From Mesorhizobium_K quangtriensis (GTDB taxonomy: Bacteria > Pseudomonadota > Alphaproteobacteria > Rhizobiales > Rhizobiaceae): a stretch of DNA of 64,000 nt. Positions 35,956-42,831 of this stretch are shown here, one piece after another. A program made the translations under genes and the position numbers. Positions within the stretch are counted from its first letter, which is position 1. Each line of letters opens with the position of its first letter. The notes beneath the pieces were generated by a model. That model searched no databases. It saw nothing but the letters and a program-made list of their open reading frames with translations, and was not told the DNA's origin. The stretch covers positions 720,336-784,335 of the forward strand of contig NZ_JBEBMF010000003.1 of the NCBI RefSeq assembly GCF_040081925.1. The letters are read 5' to 3'.

Positions 35956-36007
35956 AATTATCCCGATTTTCGTGATGAGACATCCCGAATTGTCCTGATT
36001 ATTGTGC
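35952..36007. promoter_or_regulatory. Candidate LysR operator (inverted repeat)
   Basis: GCACAATTATC at 35952-35962 and GATTATTGTGC at 35997-36007 are complementary at 10 of 11 positions. They flank a region with three TCCCGA/TCCTGA-like repeats at 35961, 35983 and 35993. The pair lies between the LysR start and the divergent NTF2-like start at 36084, where LysR regulators normally bind. The left arm contains the GTG start codon of the LysR gene, which could give autoregulation. Confidence 0.5.
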
Positions 36008-36083
36008 GACCTGTCCATCTCTATTTTCGCTGCCAACGGCAAGCAGCGTTTGAGGCTGCACCCCAGGTAAGAAGGACAAAACA

Positions 36084-36413
36084 ATGACGCTCGAACTTCC
36101 ATCACCGATTGCCGCGTATGTGGCCGCGAACGCCCGTCTCGATTTAGACGGAATGTTGAGCCCCTTCTCGCGGGAGGCGGTCCTTTTTGCTGATGGCGGT
36201 CGCCACGAGGGCTACGCTGGAATGCGGGCCCTGTTCGAAGAAGCGGTGATCCCGGTCAAAGCGATCTTCACGCCGGACACTATCCGGCACGAGGACGGAC
36301 AGGTCGTTGTCGAAGGCCCTGCCCATGGCGACTTCAGGGGCAGTCCGATCCGCTTCACCTACCGTTTCGATCTCGACGGCGACTTGATCAAGACCTTGGA
36401 GATCACAGCATGA
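36084..36413 (+). CDS. NTF2-like/SnoaL-family protein
   Basis: A 109-residue small protein with the NTF2-like cone fold: NARLDLDGMLSPFSREAVLFADGG near residue 16 (helix then strand) and VVEGPAHGDFRGSPIRFTYRF near residue 74. SnoaL-like proteins include cyclases, isomerases and small-molecule-binding proteins; the sequence does not say which. Its stop overlaps the SDR start by four bases (36410-36413), so it is co-translated with the SDR. The ATG at 36084 lies in the LysR-divergent region. Confidence 0.83.
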   Translation: MTLELPSPIAAYVAANARLDLDGMLSPFSREAVLFADGGRHEGYAGMRALFEEAVIPVKAIFTPDTIRHEDGQVVVEGPAHGDFRGSPIRFTYRFDLDGDLIKTLEITA

Positions 36414-37198
36414 GCATCCAGGCTGATCCGACCGAATTCGCTGGCAAGCGCGTGCTCATCAGCGGCGGCACCAAGGGTCTGGGCCGCGCCACCGTTGACC
36501 GCTTCCTGGCCGGCAGCGCCCGGGTGATCACAGCCGCCCGCGGAGACCTGGAGCCCATCGATGGCGTCGAGTTCGTCCAGGCGGACCTAACGACGGCCGA
36601 GGGTGGTGAAGGGCTGGCAAAGACTGCGCTCGAGCGTCTGGGGGGCGTCGACATTCTCGCCCATGTGCTCGGCGGCTCGACCACGCCAGGTGGCGGCTTC
36701 GTCGCCTTGACCGACGACTACTGGCTATCCGAACTGAACTTGAACCTGCTGGCCACGGTTCGTCTTGACCGTCTCCTGATCCCCCAGATGGTCGCGCGGG
36801 GCGCCGGCGCGGTTGTGCACGTCACCTCCATCCAGTCCGTCCTGCCGCTTCCCGAGGCAACCACCGCGTACGCCGCCGCCAAGGCTGCGCTTCGGACCTA
36901 CAGCAAGTCGATTTCCAAGGAACTGGGCCCGAAGGGAGTGCGGGTCAACGCTGTGTCCCCCGGTTGGATCATGACCGAGGGGACCGGGGTGTTTTTGGAA
37001 CGTATCCAAGCCGCCAACGGCGGCACGCTAGAGGACGCGCGCCAGCTCGTCCTGGACGGCCTTGGCGGCATTGCCATCGGGCGCGGAGCCGAGCCATTCG
37101 AGGTCGCCGAAGCCATCGCCTTCCTGGCCTCGGATCGCGCCTCTTCGATCCATGGTTCGGAACTCGTCGTCGACGGCGGCACTGTCCCGAGTGTTTGA
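36410..37198 (+). CDS. Short-chain dehydrogenase/reductase (SDR)
   Basis: A 262-residue NAD(P)-dependent oxidoreductase. The glycine-rich motif is VLISGGTKGLGRAT near residue 14, the active-site serine lies in HVTSIQSVLPLPEATTAY, and the catalytic pair YAAAK is near residue 154. The C-terminus ends in the usual SSIHGSELVVDGGTVPSV. It is coupled to the NTF2-like gene by a four-base overlap and probably controlled by the LysR protein. The substrate is unknown; such SDR/NTF2 pairs are common as accessory detoxification genes. Confidence 0.88.
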   Translation: MSIQADPTEFAGKRVLISGGTKGLGRATVDRFLAGSARVITAARGDLEPIDGVEFVQADLTTAEGGEGLAKTALERLGGVDILAHVLGGSTTPGGGFVALTDDYWLSELNLNLLATVRLDRLLIPQMVARGAGAVVHVTSIQSVLPLPEATTAYAAAKAALRTYSKSISKELGPKGVRVNAVSPGWIMTEGTGVFLERIQAANGGTLEDARQLVLDGLGGIAIGRGAEPFEVAEAIAFLASDRASSIHGSELVVDGGTVPSV

Positions 37199-37378
37199 TC
37201 ACACGGGCCCGTCCACGCTTGGCCCATCCGCCATGCGTGGACAGACGCATCCAACGTCTGCTCGCCTTAGGGCGAATGCCGCTGACCTGGCCCTTCCCGA
37301 CATATTGCGCTAGCGCCCGAAGTCGGTCGCTGTAGGGGCAACACGCCGCCGGGTTATGGTACGCTGCGTAGGAAGCTC

Positions 37379-37705
37379 CTACAGCACGGTCACGGCGACC
37401 AGCCAGACGGTCGCAACGAAGCGCGCCGTGGCTGCCTTGGACGCATCGACCAGTTCTGCTGTCCGCCAGACCGCGCCGAAGATGAAGATGTTGTACGGCA
37501 ACGGTGCGTGAAACACGGCCAGCGCGACCGGCAGTTCGTACTTGAAGCCAAGCGCCATGAGCCCGAAGAAGGCGGCGGCGAGGTTCAGCGCCGAGCCGAT
37601 CACCACCATGTCGCGCCAGAAAAGCAATCCGAGCGGAACCTGCCGCTGCCAGCGGCGCGTGAAGAAAGCAAACGGCCCTGCCAACTCCGTAACCGACATC
37701 CGCAT
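37379..37705 (-). CDS. Small membrane protein of unknown function
   Basis: A 108-residue protein with three hydrophobic segments (DMVVIGSALNLAAAFFGLMAL near residue 31, YELPVALAVFHAPLPYNIFIF near 55, and ARFVATVWLVAVTVL at the C-terminus). I do not recognise a family. It is a lone gene, convergent with the SDR gene (180 bases between stops), and its start faces mazG. The codon bias resembles the neighbours. Two in-frame ATGs (37705, 37699) exist. Confidence 0.65.
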   Translation of the reverse strand: MRMSVTELAGPFAFFTRRWQRQVPLGLLFWRDMVVIGSALNLAAAFFGLMALGFKYELPVALAVFHAPLPYNIFIFGAVWRTAELVDASKAATARFVATVWLVAVTVL

Positions 37706-37859
37706 CAGCCGTGGTTTGTTTTCGCGCCCGATTGTCCGTGAACCCGACTATTCTTGAATATGAGTGAGGCATCCGCGCGACAAGCGTGCGACCACGCAAA
37801 TGTGGAAAATCTTTACTCCGACCGTTTCGCTGCACTGCACAGGCGGTTAGGGTTCGGCC

Positions 37860-38690
37860 ATGCAGCCCTCCCGCGACATTTCCCGCCTTATCGAGATCAT
37901 GGCAGCCCTGCGCGACCCGCAGGCGGGCTGTCCGTGGGACGTCGAGCAGGACTTTGCCAGCATTGCGCCCTACACGATCGAAGAAGCCTACGAGGTCGCT
38001 GATGCCATTGCGCGCGGCGATCTGGATGACCTGCGCGACGAACTCGGCGACCTCCTGCTCCAGGTCGTCTATCACGCCCGGATGGCCGAAGAGGCGCAGG
38101 AATTCGCCTTCGGCGATGTCGTCCAGGCGATCACCGAGAAGATGATCCGCCGTCATCCGCACGTCTTCGGCAGCGAGCAGGCCCGCAGCGCCGGCATGGC
38201 CAAGGGCATGTGGGAAAAGATCAAAGCCGAGGAAAAGGCGCTGAAGCGCGAGGCGCGGGTGGCGCGCGGCCTCGACCCGGAAGAAAACGGGACGGGCTTT
38301 CTGGATGGCATTCCTGTCGCTCTGCCGGCGCTGACCAGGGCGCTGAAGCTGCAGGAAAAGGCGGCCCGCGTCGGCTTCGACTGGGCAGCGGCGGGGCCGA
38401 TCCTCGACAAGATCGAGGAGGAAATCGGCGAACTGCGTGAAGCGCTGTCGAAGGGCGATGTGGCGTCGACCAAAGATGAGTTTGGCGATGTCCTGTTCGC
38501 GATGGTCAATCTCGGTCGGCACCTGAAGGTCGATTCCGAGGCGGCGCTGTCGGGAACGAATGAAAAGTTCCGCAGCCGTTTCCATCATGTCGAAAACGCG
38601 CTGAAGGCTTCGGGCCGCAGCCTCGATGCGTCTTCGCTGGACGAGATGGAAGACCTCTGGCAGCAGGCCAAGGGCGTCGAACGGTTTTAG
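37860..38690 (+). CDS. mazG: Nucleoside triphosphate pyrophosphohydrolase
   Basis: A 276-residue MazG. The tandem MazG folds are visible: the N-terminal one has GCPWDVEQDFASIAPYTIEEAYEV (about residues 22-45) and DDLRDELGDLLLQVVYHA near residue 58. The second has KIEEEIGELREALSKGD and DEFGDVLFAMVNLGRH near residue 205. Acidic EExxE and ExxD clusters bind magnesium. The enzyme hydrolyses NTPs to NMP and pyrophosphate and cleans the nucleotide pool. The gene is convergent with hflX and ends next to a repeated palindrome. Confidence 0.95.
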   Translation: MQPSRDISRLIEIMAALRDPQAGCPWDVEQDFASIAPYTIEEAYEVADAIARGDLDDLRDELGDLLLQVVYHARMAEEAQEFAFGDVVQAITEKMIRRHPHVFGSEQARSAGMAKGMWEKIKAEEKALKREARVARGLDPEENGTGFLDGIPVALPALTRALKLQEKAARVGFDWAAAGPILDKIEEEIGELREALSKGDVASTKDEFGDVLFAMVNLGRHLKVDSEAALSGTNEKFRSRFHHVENALKASGRSLDASSLDEMEDLWQQAKGVERF

Positions 38691-38736
38691 AGCATGATCT
38701 TTTCCGAAAACCGGTTTCCACTTTTCGGGATCATGC
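38691..38736. repeat. Palindromic intergenic repeat, probably dispersed in the genome
   Basis: A 46-base imperfect palindrome with arms AGCATGATC and GATCATGC and an inner part containing TTTTCCGAAAA and CTTTTCGGG, 0 bases after the mazG stop and one base before the end of hflX. This sequence closely resembles short palindromes that I recall as repeated many times in Mesorhizobium and related genomes. It could act as a two-way terminator for the convergent genes. Confidence 0.6.
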
Positions 38737-38737
38737 C

Positions 38738-40138
38738 TTAGCCGCGTTTCCGGCCGTCCAGCCGCATGGAAATCTCCTCCCGCGTCGCTTCGGTCACCCG
38801 CATCGATACCGACACGCTGCCGTCGTCATTGTCGGTGCGCGATACCACGTCGCCGTTGCGGTAGAGCCAGTCGATCTGCCCAAGCTGGTCAGGACGGAGC
38901 GTGACATCGACTGGCACGAGCTCGCCTGAAACACGCTGCTCGATCTGCGCTGTCAGCGCGTCGATCCCTTCGCCCGTCACGGCGGAAATCGCGATCGGCG
39001 GCTCGGCCCTTTCGGCCTTTCCCTCGACCAGCAGACGCGTGCGGTTGCCCTCGTCGAGCAGGTCGATCTTGTTCCAGACCTCGATGACGCGCTTGCGGTC
39101 GCTGGCGTCTACGCCGAGGTCGCCAAGGATACGTTCAACGTCTTCGGCCTGCGCGACCGTGTCCGGATCGGCGATGTCGCGCAGATGGATGACGAGGTCG
39201 GCCTCGACCACCTCTTCGAGCGTTGCGCGGAAAGCGGCGACCAGATGCGTCGGAAGGTCGGAGATGAAGCCCACCGTGTCTGACAGGATGATCGGCGTGC
39301 CGTGCGGCAGGCGCACCCGGCGTAGCGTCGGGTCGAGCGTCGCAAACAGCATGTCCTCGGCAAGGACGCCGGCGCCTGTCAGGCGGTTGAAGAGCGTCGA
39401 TTTTCCCGCGTTCGTGTAGCCAACGATGGCAACCACTGGAAACGGTACCTTCTTGCGCTTGGCGCGGTGCAGGTCGCGCGTGCGGCGCACTGTCTCCAGT
39501 TCGCGCTTCAGCTTGACGATCTTGTCCTGCAGGACACGCCGGTCGGCTTCGATCTGCGTTTCGCCGGGACCGCCTAGGAAGCCGCCGCCGCCGCGTTGCC
39601 GCTCGAGGTGGGTCCAGCTTCGGACCAGCCGGCCGCGCTGGTATTCCAGATGCGCCAGTTCGACCTGCAACGCGCCTTCCTTGGTGCGCGCCCGCTCGCC
39701 GAAGATTTCGAGAATCAGTGCGGTGCGGTCGAGGACCTTGGCGTTCAGTTCCTTTTCGAGGTTGCGCTGCTGCACCGGCGTCAGCGGATGGTCGACGATG
39801 ACCACCTCGACTTTCTTCTCCGCAACGATCTCGGCGATCTCCTCGACCTTGCCGGAGCCCAGCAACGTCGCCGGACGCGGGTCGTTCACGGCAACGACGA
39901 CGCTATAGACAATATCCAGATCAATCGCCCCCGCCAGGCCGACCGCTTCTTCGTGCCGGGCGTCGGAGGAGCGCGTCAGGCGCGGCCTGTTCTGGCCGGT
40001 CTCTTCATCTGCGTGAAAAGCTCGTGGCAGGACGGGTACGATGACGGCCGCACGAGTTCGCGCGCGCATCCGGTCTATGCCCGATGCGCCGGTGGATTTG
40101 CCGCTTGCCCCTTGGCCCGCGTGCTTCAGCTTCGCCAA
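38738..40138 (-). CDS. hflX: GTPase HflX
   Basis: A 466-residue ribosome-associated GTPase that splits stalled or heat-damaged 70S ribosomes. The N-terminal HflX domain is present (LLGSGKVEEIAEIVAEKKVE near residue 91), then the coiled region GGPGETQIEADRRVL, and the GTPase domain with G1 GYTNAGKSTLFN near residue 242, G3 DTVGFI near residue 288 and G4 NKID near residue 362. The frame begins at a TTG (40136-40138) directly next to the hfq stop codon. An internal ATG at 40069 would remove 23 residues. hfq-hflX adjacency is conserved. Confidence 0.93.
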   Translation of the reverse strand: MAKLKHAGQGASGKSTGASGIDRMRARTRAAVIVPVLPRAFHADEETGQNRPRLTRSSDARHEEAVGLAGAIDLDIVYSVVVAVNDPRPATLLGSGKVEEIAEIVAEKKVEVVIVDHPLTPVQQRNLEKELNAKVLDRTALILEIFGERARTKEGALQVELAHLEYQRGRLVRSWTHLERQRGGGGFLGGPGETQIEADRRVLQDKIVKLKRELETVRRTRDLHRAKRKKVPFPVVAIVGYTNAGKSTLFNRLTGAGVLAEDMLFATLDPTLRRVRLPHGTPIILSDTVGFISDLPTHLVAAFRATLEEVVEADLVIHLRDIADPDTVAQAEDVERILGDLGVDASDRKRVIEVWNKIDLLDEGNRTRLLVEGKAERAEPPIAISAVTGEGIDALTAQIEQRVSGELVPVDVTLRPDQLGQIDWLYRNGDVVSRTDNDDGSVSVSMRVTEATREEISMRLDGRKRG

Positions 40139-40387
40139 TCAGCCGCCCTGGCCAGCTTCCTCGCCATCAAACATCTGAACCGGCTGGCTCGGCATGATGG
40201 TGGAAATGGCATGTTTGTACACGAGCTGGGAGTGCCCGTCGCGGCGCAGCAACACGCAGAAATTGTCAAACGAAGTGACAACGCCTGTCAATTTTACGCC
40301 GTTGATGAGGAAAATCGTCAGAGGATTCTTGGTCTTTCTGACCGAGTTCAGGAAAAGATCCTGCAAGTTCTGCGAGCGTTCCGCCAT
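40139..40387 (-). CDS. hfq: RNA chaperone Hfq
   Basis: An 82-residue Sm-like hexameric RNA chaperone that pairs small RNAs with mRNAs. Sm1 is present as QDLFLNSVRKTKNPLTIFLINGVKL and Sm2 as YKHAISTIMPSQPV, with the Sm1-loop FDNFCVLLRRDG between. ATG at 40387 (rather than the open frame from 40435) gives the normal N-terminus MAERSQNLQD. hflX starts on the very next base after its stop. A candidate -35 TTGACA sits 62 bases upstream at 40449-40454, but no clear -10 follows. Confidence 0.97.
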   Translation of the reverse strand: MAERSQNLQDLFLNSVRKTKNPLTIFLINGVKLTGVVTSFDNFCVLLRRDGHSQLVYKHAISTIMPSQPVQMFDGEEAGQGG

Positions 40388-40448
40388 TGTTCTTATCTTC
40401 CGCCTGCCCTGTTCGTCCCTAAAGCAATGCGCCAAATTTAAATGCGCG

Positions 40449-40454
40449 TGTCAA
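40449..40454 (-). promoter_or_regulatory. Candidate -35 element of the hfq promoter
   Basis: TTGACA on the minus strand (within CTTGACA), 62 bases upstream of the hfq start. No TATAAT-like -10 at 16-18 bases was clear; CGCATT is the nearest. Listed as tentative. Confidence 0.3.
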
Positions 40455-40469
40455 GCACACAACCTCCCC

Positions 40470-40488
40470 TTGCTGCGGATAGCAGCAA
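40470..40488 (-). terminator. Hairpin after dat (weak terminator candidate)
   Basis: TTGCTGC and GCAGCAA enclose a five-base loop, 34 bases after the dat stop. The minus-strand sequence after the stem is G-rich, not T-rich, so termination is uncertain. Confidence 0.35.
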
Positions 40489-40521
40489 AGGAGACCCTTT
40501 GAGACGTGGAGCCTGCGGTTA

Positions 40522-41382
40522 TCAGGCCGGTCTCTTCTCTGCAACGTCAAAAAAGGCCTGACGTAAAGAAAGCACCACTGAACCCGGGTGCCCGTTTGCG
40601 ATTGGCGCGCCATCAATGGCGACGACCGGCATCGCGATGGTGGTTGCCGAACTGATGAAGGCTTCGCGCGCTTCCTTGGCTTCCTGAACCGAGAAGTAGC
40701 GCTCCTCGACCTTCAACCCGAGACCGGCCGCGACCTTGAAGAGGGTCGTACGCGTGATACCGCGCAAAATGCCATGATCGGCCGGCCGGGTGACGAGAAC
40801 GCCATCCTTCGTGACGATCCAGGCGTTGGAGGACCCACCTTCCTTGACGTTTCCGTCCGCATCCACGAACCACGCCTCTTGTGCGCCAGCGGCCTTCGCC
40901 TGCTCCTTGGCGAGAACGTTAGGCAGCAGGCCGACAGTCTTGATGTCAACGCGGTCCCAACGGTTCTCGGGCACGGTAATCACCTTGATCCCGGCCTCGG
41001 CCTTTCCCGCATTGATCGCCGGATTGACCTTTCTAGCGGTGACGACGAGGGACGACCTCCCACCGGCCGGAAACAGGAAGTCTCGGGGCGCAACCCCGCG
41101 CGACACCTGTATGTAGACCAGCCCGTTCATCACGCGGTTGCGCCGGACGACCTCGCGCACCACTATTTCAAATGCTGCACGCGACATCGGCCAGGCCATG
41201 CGCAGTTCATCCAGCGACCGCCCAAGCCGGTCAAGGTGTCCGGCCATGTCAACGATGTATCCCTTTGCAACCTCGCAGACTTCGTAAACGGCGTCGGCGA
41301 ACTGGTATCCACGATCCTCGATGTGGACATACGCGTCCGCATGCGGCGCGTATCGTCCGTTCACATAGGAAATGCGCGGCAT
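40522..41382 (-). CDS. dat: D-amino-acid transaminase (class IV aminotransferase)
   Basis: A 286-residue PLP enzyme that makes D-glutamate or D-alanine-type amino acids. The class IV fold shows YVNGRYAPHADAYVHIEDRGYQFADAVYE near the N-terminus (read as overlapping blocks), the PLP-lysine region IKTVGLLPNVLAKEQAKAAGAQEAW near residue 140 and the cofactor loop VKEGGSSNAWIV near residue 177. Length and motifs match DAAT of Rhizobiales. It lies between ntrX and hfq in the usual order, and all are leftward. A perfect 7-base-pair hairpin follows it at 40470-40488 without a clear T-run. Confidence 0.9.
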   Translation of the reverse strand: MPRISYVNGRYAPHADAYVHIEDRGYQFADAVYEVCEVAKGYIVDMAGHLDRLGRSLDELRMAWPMSRAAFEIVVREVVRRNRVMNGLVYIQVSRGVAPRDFLFPAGGRSSLVVTARKVNPAINAGKAEAGIKVITVPENRWDRVDIKTVGLLPNVLAKEQAKAAGAQEAWFVDADGNVKEGGSSNAWIVTKDGVLVTRPADHGILRGITRTTLFKVAAGLGLKVEERYFSVQEAKEAREAFISSATTIAMPVVAIDGAPIANGHPGSVVLSLRQAFFDVAEKRPA

Positions 41383-41469
41383 GATGAGAGGTCTCCGAAG
41401 TATGTCGTGGAGTTATGCGATTCCGGGTCGGTGGCAAATCGCAAGAGATTGGTCCACTGTCAGCTAACC

Positions 41470-42831
41470 CTAAACGCCTAAAGACTTGAGCTTGCGGTGC
41501 AGCGCCGAGCGCTCCATGCCGATAAACTCGGCGGTTCGGGAGATGTTGCCGCCGAAACGGTTGATCTGCGCGATCAGATATTCCTTCTCGAACATCTCGC
41601 GCGCCTCCCTGAGCGGAAGCGCCATGATGTGCTGGTCGGACTGGCTCGGCGCTCTGGGCATGACGTCGCCGATTTCCGATGGGAGCAGGTCCGCCGTGAT
41701 GGGCGCCTCCGCATCGTCCCCGCGGACCAGGATCATCAGCCGTTCGATGTTGTTGCGCAATTGCCGAACGTTGCCGGGCCAGTTATGTGCCTGAAGCACC
41801 GCAAGCGCGTCGTCGCCGATGCGCCTTGGCTTGATGCCAGCCTGTCGCGCAACCTGTTTCATGAAGTGATCGACGAGGTAGGGAATATCCTCCCTGCGCT
41901 CGGCAAGTCCGGGCACCGCGACCGGAACCACCGACAGGCGGTGATACAGATCCTCGCGGAACCGACCCTCGGCGATCATCGCCTCGAGGTTCTGGGCAGT
42001 CGACGAGATGATGCGGACGTCGACCTTGACCCGCTTGGTGCCGCCAACCCGCTCGAATTGCTGATCGACAAGCACACGCAATATCTTGCTCTGCGTCTCG
42101 CGCGGCATATCGGCGATCTCGTCGAGATAGAGGATGCCGCGGTGTGCTTCTTCGAGCGCGCCGACCTTTCGTTCGCCTCCGTTCGACTCCGTACCGAAAA
42201 GCTCGATCTCCATGCGCTCCGGCGTGATTGTCGCGGCGTTGAGGCTCACAAACGGCCCCGTCTTGCGCAAAGACATCGCGTGAATTGCACGAGCCACCAG
42301 TTCCTTACCGGACCCCGAAGGCCCGACGATCATGATACGGCTATTGGTCGGCGCGACGCGTTCGATCGTCTGCCGCAACTGGCTCATCGCGGACGACATG
42401 CCGATCAGATCGAACGTCTCGCCGCTGCGGAGCTTCAGGTCGGAAACCTCGCGTTTCAGTTTCGATGTTTCCAGCGCCCGTTCCGCGATGAGGATCAACC
42501 GGTCCGCCTTGAACGGCTTTTCGATGAAATCGTAAGCGCCACGCCGGATTGCGGACACGGCGGTTTCGATATTGCCGTGACCCGAGATCATCACCACCGG
42601 CAGGCTCGGATGCATGGTCTTGATCTGGTCGAGAAGCGCGAGCCCGTCGAGGCGCGAGCCCTGCAGCCAGATATCGAGGAAAACGAGCCTCGGAACCCGG
42701 TCGGCGATGGCGGCAAGTGCGCTGTCTGCGTCGCGAGCAGTGCGAGTCTCGTGGCCTTCATCGCTCAGGATGCCGGCAACGAGTTCGCGGATGTCTTCTT
42801 CGTCGTCGACGATAAGTATGTCAGACGCCAT
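41470..42831 (-). CDS. ntrX: NtrX response regulator (AAA+ type)
   Basis: A 453-residue response regulator, partner of NtrY. The receiver domain has the acidic pocket VDDEEDIRELV near residue 7 and the phospho-Asp in LVFLDIWLQG near residue 53. The AAA domain has Walker A VGPSGSGKELVARAIH near residue 170 and ILYLDEIADM near residue 234. The GAFTGA motif needed to contact sigma-54 is missing: its place holds GGERKVGALEEAHRG. That loss is typical of NtrX. A C-terminal Fis-type helix-turn-helix (GNISRTAEFIGMERSALHRKL) binds DNA. It overlaps the ntrY stop by 11 bases. Confidence 0.95.
   Translation of the reverse strand: MASDILIVDDEEDIRELVAGILSDEGHETRTARDADSALAAIADRVPRLVFLDIWLQGSRLDGLALLDQIKTMHPSLPVVMISGHGNIETAVSAIRRGAYDFIEKPFKADRLILIAERALETSKLKREVSDLKLRSGETFDLIGMSSAMSQLRQTIERVAPTNSRIMIVGPSGSGKELVARAIHAMSLRKTGPFVSLNAATITPERMEIELFGTESNGGERKVGALEEAHRGILYLDEIADMPRETQSKILRVLVDQQFERVGGTKRVKVDVRIISSTAQNLEAMIAEGRFREDLYHRLSVVPVAVPGLAERREDIPYLVDHFMKQVARQAGIKPRRIGDDALAVLQAHNWPGNVRQLRNNIERLMILVRGDDAEAPITADLLPSEIGDVMPRAPSQSDQHIMALPLREAREMFEKEYLIAQINRFGGNISRTAEFIGMERSALHRKLKSLGV

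Noticed and set aside
37212..37241. TCCACGC/GCGTGGA stem after the SDR gene as terminator
   Set aside because: A 16-base loop and no T-run; too weak to call.
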